A stretch of 64,000 nt of DNA, taken from the NCBI RefSeq assembly GCF_963576615.1, contig NC_088711.1, positions 62,001 to 126,000 of the forward strand, read 5' to 3'. The position numbers and the translations under genes were made by a program. Below the pieces are notes generated by a model that saw nothing but the letters and a program-made list of their open reading frames with translations, ran no database searches and was not told where the DNA came from. The stretch's first letter is position 1, and each line of letters opens with the position of its first letter. Source of the stretch: Watersipora subatra (lineage: Eukaryota; Bryozoa; Gymnolaemata; Cheilostomatida; Watersiporidae). This document shows, piece by piece, positions 8,206 through 21,900 of the stretch.

Positions 8206-10846
8206 CTGTGGCAACCTTTCCAGTCACTACATGCCTATATCTGCGTAGGTTTGTGTAACAATGTAGTTCACAGATCTACAAATGTGTGTCTGTATGCCTT
8301 TAACAGCTTTGATTGTTGACTTAATGTTGGTTCTAGTCACACAAAGCCTCTAACCAAACTGATGAACCAGTCTAGCGTTACACTTTTCTACTCGAGTTCA
8401 TCCACGATTTCAGCATTCAGATTATTTATTTTACCAATATTTGGGCAAACTCTAAGGTTGCAAGTTCAAGAAATAAATCTATAGTACAGTTATTAAAGAA
8501 AACATTTTTGGAATAAGGTTGTATGTTTTGGCATTTTGTTTTATTGCATTACAACTCAAAATGTTTCGCTTTTTTTCATGTTTTATCTTGCTGTACAGAA
8601 TTTCATATTTGGGCAAACTCGTTCGCATCAAAGTCTTGTTATAAATATTTTTGCAACAACTCTTGTAGTATTGTAGCGAGAAGATTGAGGTCTTTTCTGT
8701 TATTTTCCAACATTTTATTGGTGTTTGAATATGAAAATGGTGCAGCTTGATTGTAAGTTTGTAACTAAGAAGAAAAATGCATCTGAACTACTCAAACTGC
8801 TCCCACGAAATCTTAAGAATATAATACTAGTTTTTTTTTTTGTTTTTTGGCTTTTTGCTACTAAGAATGTTTTAGTTTTTTTTAAATTGGGGTCTGAGTA
8901 TCATGACAACTCACAGATTTTTTCACCTTTCATTTCCTTGTATGTCTCATTTGTGAAAAAAAAGATTTATCGTTGCGTTCTGATGTAGTTGGCTAACAAG
9001 CGATCTTTGCTGTTTTAGTGTTCCTTGCTAATAGCTAATGTACATTAGGATTCATTCTTAAATCTCCAACTGCACGGTGTAATGCAGCACTTGTTATAGG
9101 CTTTTCATATTTCAAGAGGGATGTATGACGATGTGCATAAATGATGCTTTCCTTACCTCCAGTTTATACTCTAGCTATTGCTATAGTGCTATTGGTTCAT
9201 TGTTGCTCACTCATTAGACTTACTGTAATACGATATTTTCATAAAGAAATACTCTGATGGCAACCATGGGAATCTACACCTTTTTAGATATTTTTCTACT
9301 TGCCTTACACCAATAAATACATGTCTATAAGTACATGTATGTCCGACATTAGCACATGCAAAAGTCCTTAATATTCTATTTTATAAACTGTTCTATCGTT
9401 CAATGGTTCGCATGCGGGACTTACTGCTTTGATTTGATCATGAAATTTGTATTTTGGTTTTCATCAAATGTTAACTAATATCATGTTGGCGTCGTTTCAT
9501 CATTTTATCTAAGTTTAGTTTTTGTTATGAACGATGTTTTTTAGATTGATTTAGCTCTCATTTTATATTCCCTTGTGTTAAATGTGTTTGATTTTATTGC
9601 AGAGTGCTTCAAACATTTTAAACCTACTACAGTCCTACCTCAAATTATGAGAAAATCAAAATACGAGCATAATTTCAAGCGAGTTTCTTCCTTGAGATAC
9701 AAATATTCTTTGAGATACGAGCCAGTTCTCGATGGCCACTGTATGGCCAAGTATGCTAAAAGCTGCTTTCAAGAACGGCATCACTCAGTCTTTTCTAAAA
9801 GGTTGGCTAAAAGTTATATTGAATGCGAGGCAATAAGCGCCAAATCGGAGACAGATAATAAAAAAATAAGACAAGTAAAGTAAGTTTAGTAAAAAATGAA
9901 AATTTACCTTCTATTTATGTTTGTTAAGTCTCTCTCAAACGCCCGTTAGCCACTACATCTGTCTTGCAGGTAAAAACTTACAGTAGTGTACATAGTAATG
10001 TTCATTTTAATGCAGATTTCAACAACTACCGTAAATTCCGGCGTGCAAGTTGAGGTCTAAAGTTTGGTTTAAAAATCCTGGTTTTGACACGTGCTTGCAG
10101 TATAAGTCGACATCCTTGTCTGACTCAAATCATTTAGTAGCCGATATTTCAGTTGGTATCAAAGGTGGGCGATGCGTAGCTGAAAAAATGTCATCCAAAA
10201 CGCCCATGGTTTTTGTGCTGTCGACAATAAGTACAATTAACAAAAGAACGAGAGACGACAGTTCCAGTGATGACCACAAGGCACAAAAAAAACATCGCTT
10301 CACCGTGGTATTGGCTTGTCTCGCCAAAAGAACAAAGCTGCCACTTTTAATAAGATGTATGCTTTTAACAAAGAAGCCATTCCACTATGAGTAAATTAAC
10401 ATATGAGCTCGGTTCCCGAACGCATTAAGTTTGTATGTCCAAGTATGACTGTATAGGTGTATGTGAATAATTAGAGAGCATTCTAGTGTGCAACTATGCA
10501 TATAACTAACAAAGTGCTGTTGCTATGTAGTATACAAATGTTCACTTATTCAAAGATTAACTCACAAACAATTGTTATTCTCGCGCTTTTGTTTTAAGGA
10601 AAGTCTTTTCATTTTTTTCCGAACTCACACATTATTTACGGCAAGTGTATCAGGATCTGTCTTAACAAGATCTTCTAATGTAAGAGTTTTTCTGTTTGGT
10701 AGTCTGGTATCAGTAATTCTTTCCTAAATTCTACACTCAGTTTTATGCAATGATTTTACTTGAGCGGGCCAAACACTAGTCTCTACTTACACATTCGGTC
10801 ATGAAAGAGTGAGTGTTTATTGCCTTAGTTTTAGTGAACAAGTGTA
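8206..10846. other. Intergenic region upstream of POLE3
   Basis: Mostly T-rich sequence. At 9632 a CAGTCCTACCTCAAATTATG string preceded by TA looks like one terminus of a pogo-like element, but no partner end was found. Frames at 9575-9883 and 10050-10394 have no recognisable product. The POLE3 promoter should be near the right end; no clear TATA box is seen. Confidence 0.4.
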
Positions 10847-10998
10847 ATGGCAGAGCGACCTGAAGACCTGAACCTACCCAATGCGGTAGTCACAAGAATA
10901 ATCAAAGAAGCGTTGCCACCCGGTGTCAACATAGGCAAAGATGCCAGACTGGCGATAAGCAAAGCAGCCAGTGTTTTTGTTCTGTATACGACTTCTTG
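10847..10998 (+). CDS. POLE3: POLE3 exon 1
   Basis: ATG at 10847-10849. The exon encodes 50 codons plus 2 bases, from [10 protein letters not shown] to LYTTS. The donor is GTAAGT at 10999. It holds helix 1 and most of helix 2 of the histone fold. Confidence 0.95.
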
Positions 10999-13900
10999 GT
11001 AAGTTCTCAGTGCAGTCGTTTACATCTCTCAAGTACATGTGCTTTCGTTCATCAGTGAACAATTTATTGATTTGTTGCAGTGCCAATAACAATGCTCTCA
11101 AGTCAAAAAGGAAAACCATATCCTTGAATGATGTTTACGGGGCTCTACAAGACATGGAATTTGATAGTTTCCTCGAACCTCTTCAGGCACAACTCGCGGG
11201 TAATTAAGTACAAACCATTATACCTGTTTTCCTAACTTTTTCAATGACTTTGATGTGTTATGTGTTAGCTACTGGTCCATAGTTCAGTATTTGAGCACCG
11301 CTTTGCTTGCCGCGCTCGATACTACATTTGTGACAGCCCGCATGTACACTCACTTTGCTACTTGTCCTAGTATATACTTTCCTATCGTTACTTGCCTTTG
11401 TGTACACTGCCATCATTATTGACCCTTGTACACACTACTTTTGTTAGTTACTCTATTACAAAAAAAGTCTACAATATGTGCATTATATAATGCTATGTAA
11501 AAGCTAAATTATATACCGTAGAACCTCTACGTGGGAAAGACTACATAAAAAAATTTTAAATTATGAAACATCCTTTCGTAGAAATTTTGTTTCGACTTGC
11601 AAAAGATGTTTCTAAAATGAACACTTTCATATTTTGGCAAGAGCAAGCAACCATTATTACGTCATCTACAATAAAAGACATTATTGAACAATTCCATAAA
11701 ATTTCTGAATTCATTGAAAAAATCACCCAGAAAATGTTCTCACTCCTCAGGCTATCTGTCCCTTATATCATGTTTGATTTACACAGTTCAAAAATGGTTT
11801 GAAGTTAACAAAAGCACTCATCTTTCGATCGAATCATCACAAAACATCAGTCAACAGCTACTACTGAGCATAAACATGAACCAAAGAAGGCGAGAGAAGA
11901 TACACGTGTAACAGTTATAACAAAAAAGGGCAATTAAAAAATAAAAAACATCAAAGCAAAACACAAATATAAAACGTGAAACCAACAAAAGAAAGACATT
12001 GCAATTTTACTGTGCGTTTTTTTAATTTACTGCATATGTGCTGACTTGAGTGTGTGCGTGTGTGAGTGTGCGTGAGTTCATTTTTGTACATTCCGCTCTC
12101 TTAGCCTCCTTCCTCCACTGGCCATTGTCCCATGTTCGCCTAGTCTAGTTGATTAACACTAATGTCAAACAAACATGTACAATTCGTAACATTTATTTGT
12201 TGCCATTGTTCTTTCTTTTTTCATGTGTACTTTTTCTATTTACGATGCCATAATATAGTTCTAACATGTATTTGTTACAGACTTTACCCACTATTTATAT
12301 ACAACTATCATGTCAGATTTTGTGGCGACTTGTGGTGGATTGGGGCATTTACACGGTCAAATCTTTTCCTACTTGCTAAGTTTTCCACTTCCGAATCGGC
12401 TTCCAAAACGAATTAATTTTGTAAGCAGAGGTTCTACTGTGAAAACAGGCAAAATTCAGTAATAAAAATATTCAGGAAAATGAGATTTTTTTTGTTACTT
12501 CTAGAGACATGAAAAAACTGTAATATAAACTTGGCAATGCGTAGGGTCAGAAGGAGAGGTGCTAATAAAGATACACGGCATATCATGCAGTAATATAAAT
12601 TATCCAGTCTAAACTAACCTAGCTTATATATCTTTTATTTGTTGAATTTTTTTCACAATTGCTAGTTTTCACTAAATTATTAGTAGTAAAGTGAAACTCT
12701 GCAAAAGAAAGACTCTACATACAAAATTTTCAAATTACGAAACATCTTTTGGTAGAAATTGTGTTTTGATTTGCAAGCGATGTTTCTAGGTATGAAATGC
12801 CGATTGTATCAAAGTCCACTTTCTAACTCAAGTCTTTATGTTTTTTGGTAGAAGATTTTAATGCAACATTATAGAAATAAATCAAATAATTAGTAACTGT
12901 ATCAAGCCAATAGTAGTTCCTTTGTTAACGCGGTTTTGATACTTTGATGTATGTGGAAAAAAGTTTTCACATTTACGATGAAAAATGTGCGACGAAGTAT
13001 TTGAAGGCTACCTATTTCGATTACACGTGGCTTCTCTTTATTTGTGCTGGAAGTTTCTATTCAAAATAGCGTCACGTAAAATTTTTGCTCTGCTAAAAAT
13101 TTGTTTGGACGCTAATATCGACTAGCTCGACTGTGCAGAAGAAGAGTTGAGGTCAGAAGACGTTGCGGAAGGTATTGAACAGCCAGAAGAATATGATATG
13201 GTTTCAAACGAAGGCAACAATCAGAATGCAACTGGCGGAGCATACAATGCAAATATTCTTGTTTTAAAAATGTTAATTTTTTTGCTGCGTGGATTATAAT
13301 TATGGTTTGTTTATGTCACTTGTTCTTGAATATATACTGTATTTTTAGTATTTAATAGATTATTATAATACCTATAAGTTTGCATATTTGTAACTTATTA
13401 TTTGATAACATGATTGCGGTAATTTGAACTCGGCTCACATTGGATCGATGATTGTAGCTCTTGTTCTATTGCATATAAAAAGCTATTTTTTGGCTGCAAT
13501 CCGTAACAAACATATTGATGAGTGCAATGAGCTTTTATGCAACCTTATTAAATATAGTTATAAAATGAACTTGTACCTTCCCATTTAAAATGAAATAAAG
13601 AACTTGAAAGCTCTAACAAATTGCAACGCAGGCTATAAGATCATTGCAGGTTAATTGCAAGCAATAGATATCAACCGTTAGAGACATGTATCAACTTACC
13701 TGTGCATATTTAAAGATCTACAAGTTGGAGTTAAGTTAGCAAATCTTTTGCCTCCAAGTGGGTTAATGTCACGCCGCCCGAAGGAGAAAGTAAAATATAT
13801 GTGACATTTGTTTCTCCCGTGAAAGGATTAAATTTATCTTCTCAACAACCCGATGAAGTGTTTAAAAAATACAACGCCACCCTTTATTTGAACGTCGCCT

Positions 13901-14397
13901 CTTCTAAAGGACTGGTCGAAAAATAGAGTGCCATAGCTTTCAAAAATGCTAAAATGCTTTTTATGCTAAAATCTGTTTCCACTTATAAAAAGATTTTTAA
14001 ATATAAACTAGCTTCCGAAATGAACTATTTCGGAACATATGAAACAATGAACATATTTTGTAAGTTGAGGTTCCACTGTATTATGTAGGAACTATAGTAT
14101 TTGTATTATGTATAACTTTAACATATTTTTGTGTGTTATGGATAAGTAGTATCAGTGCCTGTATTATGTAGAGCTTTATAGCTGTAGAATATACAATCTT
14201 GGCACATACAGAGAAGCACTTTAATATTTTACTCACAGCACACAAGTTAGCACAGGCTAGCAAAAAGAGTCGAAAGACAGCTTCGAGATTGCAAAGGGTG
14301 ACAGAGAGGGTTGCCCTCCATGACGAGCCTGCCCAAGAGGATATAAGGGGAGAAGACGAGACTGGTGGAGTGACAGGAGAGGCGTTGGATACAACAG
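10847..14397 (+). CDS. POLE3: DNA polymerase epsilon subunit 3 (POLE3/CHRAC17), three visible exons
   Basis: The protein is a small H2B-like histone-fold subunit. It pairs with POLE4 in the polymerase epsilon holoenzyme, and with CHRAC15 in the CHRAC chromatin remodeller, in the nucleus. The N-terminus [20 protein letters not shown] is almost identical to vertebrate POLE3. [13 protein letters not shown] and [19 protein letters not shown] cover the rest of the histone fold. Exons 10847-10998, 11081-11199 and 14239-14397 join in phase (2, then 1) to about 143 codons, close to the usual 147. The third exon encodes a Lys/Arg-rich stretch and then an acidic tail ([15 protein letters not shown]), as expected for the family. 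The terminal exon with the stop was not fixed; a candidate acceptor lies near 15277. Intron 2 is expanded by pogo-like elements. The gene converges on the ORP gene. Confidence 0.93.
11081..11199 (+). CDS. POLE3: POLE3 exon 2
   Basis: The acceptor GTTGCAG ends at 11080; the intron is only 82 bp. The first base completes the split Cys codon. The exon encodes [19 protein letters not shown] through LQAQLA, the end of the histone fold. The donor GTAATT at 11200 leaves phase 1; reading past it gives a stop within three codons. Confidence 0.9.
11516..12439. mobile_element. Non-autonomous pogo-like element in POLE3 intron 2
   Basis: The left terminus is CCGTAGAACCTCTACG, preceded by TA. The right terminus is the inverted GCAGAGGTTCTACTG. 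The ends match CAGTAGAACCTC-type termini of pogo/Tigger elements of the Tc1-mariner superfamily. It is 924 bp, with no intact transposase. Small frames inside are not convincing. Confidence 0.6.
12689..14078. mobile_element. Second pogo-like element with an internal piece of another repeat family
   Basis: Its left part (GTGAAACTCTGC, then a stretch matching 11520-11620) and its right end (GTAAGTTGAGGTTCCACTG followed by TA) resemble the neighbouring element. The interior, about 12.83-13.93 kb, matches the repeat family also found at 24.1-25.5 kb and 43.4-45.7 kb. That family includes a decayed stretch reading roughly [20 protein letters not shown]. The element lies wholly in POLE3 intron 2. 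Confidence 0.5.
14239..14397 (+). CDS. POLE3: POLE3 exon 3
   Basis: The acceptor CTCACAG ends at 14238. Phase 1 matches exon 2 and gives [17 protein letters not shown], followed by an acidic stretch with [11 protein letters not shown]. The donor GTGCGT follows at 14398. The basic-then-acidic tail agrees with POLE3. It is supported by phase and composition, less by strict identity. Confidence 0.7.
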
Positions 14398-15591
14398 GTG
14401 CGTAATGTACTTTTTAAGCAATAGTTTGTTTTAATGAAATGTTGCAACTTTAATCTGCTGTTGCGCATATTAGTAGATCCATATTTTTAGATTTAATCTC
14501 GCATTATTATTTCAAGCCATGGCCATACAGCAATTGAAGTGAACCTTTAAATGTGCACAAATCTCAGCCAAAGTGTATGACTAGCAGCCGCACGAATCTA
14601 AATTGATCATTAAAAAGTAACTGTTTCAGCGATTTATTTTTACACTTACACTTTACATTTTCAAGCACATTTTACGCGATTCCATCTATATCATTTGATT
14701 TTTACTGAGCTGGCAAGCAGACAGTTCAAGGATGACAATAAACTTGTCTCGTCGTTTGCTACTACTTTACTCTAGAAAAAATAAGTGAAAATGCATTTGC
14801 TAATAATATGTTGTTTAGCCAAATGCGAGTTTCAGTTACACAGCTAAACCAATTTGTTCATGACCAAAACAGTTCAGTTCCAAATCAAAAGCTTCGGTTG
14901 ACATAAGTCCACCTATTTTTGCTCATATGCGGTTTTTTACATCAAGTTGTGTTCAATGGCTGTGTGGCAGAAGTATTCCATGCATTAGTTCCAAGACATG
15001 GCTGGTTCGTGAAATGACTGATCAGACAGTTTGATACTATTTAATTCCAACTCTTTTTACTAACTTTCAAGATTACAATTTGTCTAGCAGCTAGCAATCA
15101 ATGTGTTCATGGGCAGCATGCTAGGTTGGGCTAATTTTATTAGCTTCTTGACTGCTCGGATAACAATCTTAAATTTGTTAAGCCAAATTGTGGAGCAACG
15201 TGGTGCTAACCAACAACTTTCCAAATTCAACACATAGCTGTTTTCATTTATAGCTATAACCTTGTTTTTTTGACAGGGTAGTGAAGACAAAGAGCAGCAA
15301 CTTTGCAGTCTCATGAAAATGGACAAGGGTTGTGTGCAGCACTCTTTATATCGCGACTGCTGGTCAAGAAGAGATTTTGTGACAACTCACTATTACTATA
15401 CTTAGCTCACCTATTTGACAACGTAAAGTGGGAAGCAATTTGTGAAATATCTATTATGTACTGCATCTGAGTGAGAATAGAGTATCGTATTCCATACAAA
15501 TTGCACAACAATGTATGCTTGTAAATGCTAGGATTCAAAAGATCCATTATCAACATCATGTTTCAATATAAGTAGCTTTTTGTAGACTAGT
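14398..15591. other. Interval between POLE3 and the ORP 3' end
   Basis: It probably holds the last POLE3 exon and both 3' untranslated regions. A strong acceptor (TTTTTTTGACAG) ends near 15277. In the expected phase it would add about one residue and then stop; in another phase it reads GSEDKEQQ. On the - strand an ATTAAA at about 15597-15592 could be the ORP polyadenylation signal, about 120 bases after its stop codon. Confidence 0.35.
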
Positions 15592-15712
15592 TTTAATGTC
15601 ATTGCATGTGTATAAACATTAAATGAAACAGACTAAATACTACAGCATAATGTTACATGATTTTCATTCTGCACCGGACAATAAAAATAATCTCTGAAAA
15701 ATCAACAAATTT

Positions 15713-15972
15713 CTAGTAATTATTGCATATCGATTGCAGAATTGTCTGTAGAGATAGGATGAAGGCAAGGAGAAGCCAATCACGGGGTTGGATGAGGAAG
15801 CCACGGTCTTGCTGCGAAGCTACTTGAACTACCACAGATTGCAAATTGCGCAGGCTTGCGTTCATGTCCTGCTGTGCCTTCTGTAAGAGTGCTAAGGTTA
15901 TTTCCTTTTCTTCTTCAGCTGGTGCCATTAGTGAGTCGTTGGTAGTTTGATCTGGTAGCTTTTTCTCATGCA
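15713..15972 (-). CDS. OSBPL8-like: ORP last exon: coiled region and ER membrane anchor
   Basis: The acceptor CATTTTAG ends at 15973. Two bases complete a Val codon, then 85 residues to TAG at 15715-15713. A polar coiled stretch ([20 protein letters not shown]) precedes [19 protein letters not shown], a tail-anchor helix ending six or so residues before the stop, as in ORP5/8. Confidence 0.93.
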
Positions 15973-18900
15973 CTAAAATGGAGAAGCACAATCACGCATG
16001 ATTATGTTCATATGAGCATATTCAATGGTAAGAGGCGACAGTTGCCATGACATCTGCATAGCAGTGATCAGAATTTTTTTCATAAAATCGTGTGTGGATG
16101 CTGTCATGCTACTACCTGTTTCAAACTTCATGAACTCGTGATTGTCAGTATTTGTAGCAATTAGGACAAAACAAAATGTTGTATGGGGATGGCTTTCATT
16201 ACAACCATTACAGTCATATATGCAAAGGGTAGTAAAGGTTAGTGAGAGAGGCAACATAATAACCATTGATTAGCCGGTTATCACAGCTGTAGGAAGGACA
16301 GTAACCCACCACTCACTTTAACTGGCCACTAGAACACCATACCTTCCATATCAGAGATATGACTGGGTGTGGATGTGTCACTCGCTTTGCTCCTCCTCTT
16401 TCTCATAGAATGAAGGTGTCGCTTGCTTGGTGATGAATCAGGGGCATCAATATTGACTATACTCATTTGTCTGACTAGTGGAGTCTTGTGTTTAGTGCTA
16501 GTCAGCACCATAAAATCTTTTTCATATTGAGTGATGTCATTGACTGGGTCCCAAGGCCGGAGGCTGAAGAAAAGAAACAAGTATTGAGAGTAGTGCAGAG
16601 TTAAAATACTAATTTTGTGGATATTAATGTTTTGTGCCAGTAAAGTTGTTTATCATACAATTTATACGCTACCGATGTTCTTGGCACCGTTATTTTTATT
16701 AACAATTTGTTTACACTATACCACACGTACTACATATAGCAATAGTATATTCATAGCACATGAGATTGATGCCTGTGAGGGCGATCGGATTTGCAGTTAG
16801 GTTTTATCACATGGACAGTAGAAACAAAGCAGAAAACGTGTCAACGATGATGACCATGCTTAGTTTCATGTCATATTGCACAATTCTCCTGGCCTATGAT
16901 AAATGCAGATACACATCGCGAGCCGCTACTGAATTCGGAAAATTCAGTGCACCCTCAGGATATGATTTTAACCCGTTTCGTGGTTGGCATCGTATGGAGG
17001 GGTATAGAAACCATAGTAATTATATAATGCAAACATCCCCGGGTAAAATCATCAAAATTTTATACAAGTACTGTACATACAAAACTAGTAACAAAAAGTA
17101 TGTTAACCTTAGTAACTATAGTTATGATCTGCATTAAGATACAATGTTGCGCATGTAGTATGTGCAGTACATATTGTAGAGAGCTTTTACCTTCAAGACA
17201 GACATACGTATGGCATACACTTTGAATTCATTTTAAACAAGTTTAACTTACTAAACACATACTACAAGCTGTGTTTTAGTATGTATTTTCAACTATTTTA
17301 CTGAATTTTAACTTTCCATCACTAAAATTTTATCACATTAATTTTTTGCTTTGTTTCCAATATAATTTTAGCCGATCTCATTAAAACCTTTTTCAACCTA
17401 ATTCGGTAAGAAAGCTTGAATGGTTCTATTTTTGTAACGAGTGGATTTTGTTAGCAGGTTAAGAGAAGTTGTCTCACCACTGACTTTCCGTTCGAAGGGA
17501 TTGCAACTTAAACTTTGCTAAAGGTTTAAAAGGGAAACTTACCGTTTTATACATGAGAATTGCTAAGCTGAGATAAATTGGTATTCGTGCCTCTTTCAGG
17601 CGTTGTGAAAATATTTTCAGCATACAACATTTCGGCGTCTTTCTTATTTTAACGTACATAATAAGCACGCCAACTTTGAACTCTGGCGAAAATTTTGTTG
17701 CATTTGTATGGTGAAATAAGATTCCTACGAGGTGAAAAAATCATGTTCCACTTTGTAAGGTGGATATATCATTGTAAGGGTATATCAGGGTGATCGTATC
17801 TTTAAGGTGCTCTGTATGTGTAGAAATCGGATTTGCGGCTGTTGAATGTGTTTTTAGCACTACTATAGAAAGTGTAGAGTCGGGAATATTAATAACCTGT
17901 AGCAGTGTTTATTATTATCATAGCTTACATGAATAACTTTAATTACCTTAAACGGGCATGTTTACAAACTAGGACACAATTGAGAATCCACGCTACATCA
18001 ATAATATTATTATTACTAGAGAATTGCGCGGCGTTGCCCTGGTAATAAAAAGGTTTGTGCAGAAAACTTGTTTTTATACATATACATTTACCATTTTAAC
18101 GTTGTAAACCTCACATCATGAGAAAAGTGTTTTTTGTGCAGTTCAAGTAAATTAAGAGAAAAAAAACTTGGAATTGCGTGTATAAAATAGTTGTTGCAGA
18201 AGCTCATTGTATTTAAATTTTTGATGGACGATGCTGGTATAAACATAAAAATGAGATATCGGACTGTCTTTGTCTGATAGTTTGTCTGATCAAATGGAAA
18301 GAGAATGTAGTCAATTCCTTCTCCAGATAATCCATTTGTCTATGTGAAAAGTATTTAGATTTCACAGATTTACAGAAACCGGAAATAGGAGTGTAGCGGG
18401 CACATTTGAAATTGAAACGGCAAAATTATAAATTAAAAAAGTAGGTATTGGTAATGGTGAAAAAAGCTATTAAAAATTAAAAAAAAAACACTAGTAAAAA
18501 GTAATATTAATTAATAATAAAAAGTGCATATTTAGCATGTGCAATCGCGATAAGGATATACCTATATGTAACAGCATTAGAAATGATGAGAGGCTTAGCC
18601 TACTGATTAGGCGCTTGTTTGTAGTCTTGCGATTTGAATCTGCCGAGTTGAAATCCTCTGCCAAGCGGATTTTTCATCGCTAGACGTTAATCTGAACACA
18701 CGGATGAAAACAAAAGACAAACATTGACATATTTATATACATATGTATATGAGTAAAAGCGTAAGATCCAAGCAGAGTGCTCAATGATAAAATCAGAGCA
18801 AGTTAAAATCAATAAAACAGACTATAACTTTAGATAAAACACTTGATTACTATTAGTTTTATGCTTGGTAAGAGCAATCTTCAGATAAAAGATCTTTTAT

Positions 18901-21900
18901 CTGAAGATTGCTCTTATCAAGCATGAAACTAATAGTAATCAAGTGTTTTATTTAAAGTTATAGTCTGTTTTATTGATTTTATATATATATATATATATAT
19001 ACAGTGAAACTCGGCTAACTCGACCTTCACAGGACCGAGAGAAAGTGTTCGAGTTATCAGAGGGTTCAAGTTATGAGAACGCTGTCACAAGTGCATGTAT
19101 TATTGTATTTATCAGTACATATACAAGCTATATATAAATCAAAAGCATTGATTGCTTGTTGCAAGTCAAGGGACCTCTCATGTAATGTTTTAACAATTTT
19201 TATCAAAAAGTATAAATATTTTCCTTTTATTACATGAGGTTCATTTGTTTATTTTAGGTGATGTGACTGCCAGGACGTTCAGATTAAAATAGGCAAAACT
19301 TGATCGCGGTTGAAACTCTCAGAACAAAAAGACATATTTTTCTTTTGAGCGTTTTAACAAAAACCAGTTTTGCCAATTTTTTTTGAAGTTTATCTGAAGG
19401 TTACCTCGCTTCTCCTTGCTTGCGGAGGGCTATCCCCAAGCGGATGTTTGGTAAAATTTGATTTTTGGCAAACCTTTAGAAAAGTCGTTAACGAAAATAT
19501 TTTGCTGATGGTGGTAATAATGACGCCTAAAAACTACCAAACATTGTTGTTTATCTCTATGGCTTGGAATAAAGTGATATTCTAAAGCGATAACAACCGT
19601 CTCCGTAAGCCGTTGGGCAAAAAAACTGTTCGAGTTAACCAAGTAAAGGTCGAGTTATCTAAAGCAATTTATCATTGCGTTGGAACGAACCAAACAAATC
19701 CGTTCAAGTTAACCATGTGTTCGAGATATCCGAGGGCGAGTTATCCGAGTTTCACTGCATATAGATTCAGCTCTCCGGTTGCGAAAGCAGACCTTCCACA
19801 TCATCGTCAGGAGTGAAGACAATCAAGCTGTAAAACTCACTCTGAGTATTTGTAAATCCAGTCCCCTGTCAATTCATCCATCTCGAACAAAGCTGGCTGG
19901 TACTGAGCATTAGTAACCTTTCTCTCTTTTGCAGCGTTTCTCTGAGCTTCTTCCAATAAAAACTTTTCATGCGTTGCCCTACTTTGGTCAGAGTCCTTGA
20001 GAGCCTCGCTCACACGCAGCCACAACCTGAACAGATTTTTGCATGAAAAAAAAACTCCTACATAAAATAAATTAAAGCTTACCGAAAGCCAACAGTTAAT
20101 TTTCTGGACAAAATGGTTGCAGATATAATAGCTTTGCTCACATAATTGATTCTACGAGAATTAGTTACCTCTCAGATTCAAACTCTTCCTGGCAGTCCAT
20201 GGGTACAGTGTAGCGTTTCAATCTTCTCGAGATCGTCTCATTGTCAACTTTCCACAAAGTTTCCACAGATCCAGTCGACCTATCTTTTAGATTCATTTCC
20301 TGATCCCAACGACCATCTATCGTAAAAAGGGTTTCGTTTCCTAATCTTATTTTGCCTGCAACCTTATTTGATGAGCCGCTACTTCCCATGAAAGGCTGCA
20401 AAACAAACAACTGGATCATACATATGCATAAATACATATGTGTATGTGTGTAAATATCAAAGTTTGTCGTTCGCCTGTCCAGCTATAGCTATTAAAGTCT
20501 GAGAATAGACAATGCACTTCGTACTGGATTTAAATTCATGAAGATTGCAACCACAACTTTGTAAACACGCGCACTCAACTACTAGGCTGAAGTATTCTTA
20601 CTATTCTCATCACTCTTCCCATATACTGTATACCCTTTTCACAATTGCACATGTTAAATTATTAATCTATACAGTGCACGCACGAATTACAATTGCACAT
20701 GTTAAATTATTAATCTATACAGTGCACGCACGGATTACAATTGCACATGTTAAATTATTAATCTATACAGTGCACGCACGGATTACAATTGCACATGTTA
20801 AATTATTAATCTATACAGTGCACGCACGGATTACAATTGCACATGTTAAATTATTAATCTATACAGTGCACGCACGGATTACAATTGCACATGTTAAATT
20901 ATTAATCTATACAGTGCACGCACGGATTACAATTGCACATGTTAAATTATTAATCTATACAGTGCACGCACGGATTACAATGTTATAAAAAAGTTTTTGC
21001 CTTACTATATGGAACACAATGTTTTTTCTGTCCTCCCAAATGCAGACGATTTTTTCTTGACTTTTTCTGTCATACAATATCAACAAACAGTTTGCAAGAA
21101 ATTAAAATTTGGCAATCGGGGTGTACTGATTATGAAGAAATAACCAAAAAGCCGATATGCTATTCGCTGAAATCCCTCCCACAATCCCAGAAAGAGATAC
21201 GCGATGAACCCTATCTCAGTTCAGCGTTATAAGTTATAGTAAAAACAAATTCGAAAACAAATAAGTGATAAAGTGTTAACCTGTGACAAAGTAGAAGTTT
21301 AGTAAAATACATACTAAAACATAACTTTTACTATGTGTTTAGTAAGGTAAATTCATTCAAGTTAAATTCACAGTTTATGTTATACGTCTGGCTCGAAGGT
21401 AAGTACTCCCCGCGGTATGTACTGCACGTAGTTCATTGTAATGTTACATTCATTGCAGATCATAACCACTAAATACACTAATTACACAGTTAATGTAGGT
21501 AACTATAGTTATTAAGGTTAACATGTTGTTCTGTTACTCATTTTTAATATGTTCAGTACATCTATAAAGTTCTGATGACTGTTACCAGGAGGCGTTTTCA
21601 TTAGATAACTACTATTGGTTTCTATACCACTCTATAGGCTATGATATTTTCAATGAAACGAATTAAAATCATATAGTTGTTTACCAAATAATTTACCATT
21701 GTAATTGTAGCCAAACAGACTTTATTTAGCCAGTACTTGCTAATTATTTCACATTTACATTTAAACACCTTTACAGTTTTCTTTTAAATTTCAACAAAAA
21801 AATTTTTCATGATATGAAATTTAAAAGTTATAGCTGTTTGAAAAAGTTTGAAAACCTTAACAGTTGTTTTATTATTTCTCTTAATTCATTTGAACTGCGC

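Noticed and set aside
7716..8227. Several overlapping long frames with AGTVSPD-type repeats on both strands
   Set aside because: All come from the 21-bp array, which keeps frames open because 21 is divisible by three.
9360..9450. Possible tRNA-like sequence around CAATGGTTCGCATGCGGGAC
   Set aside because: No box B at the right distance and no cloverleaf pairing.
20545..20988. 147-aa frame with repeated [16 protein letters not shown] units
   Set aside because: It is produced by a 48-bp minisatellite lying in an ORP intron on the opposite strand.
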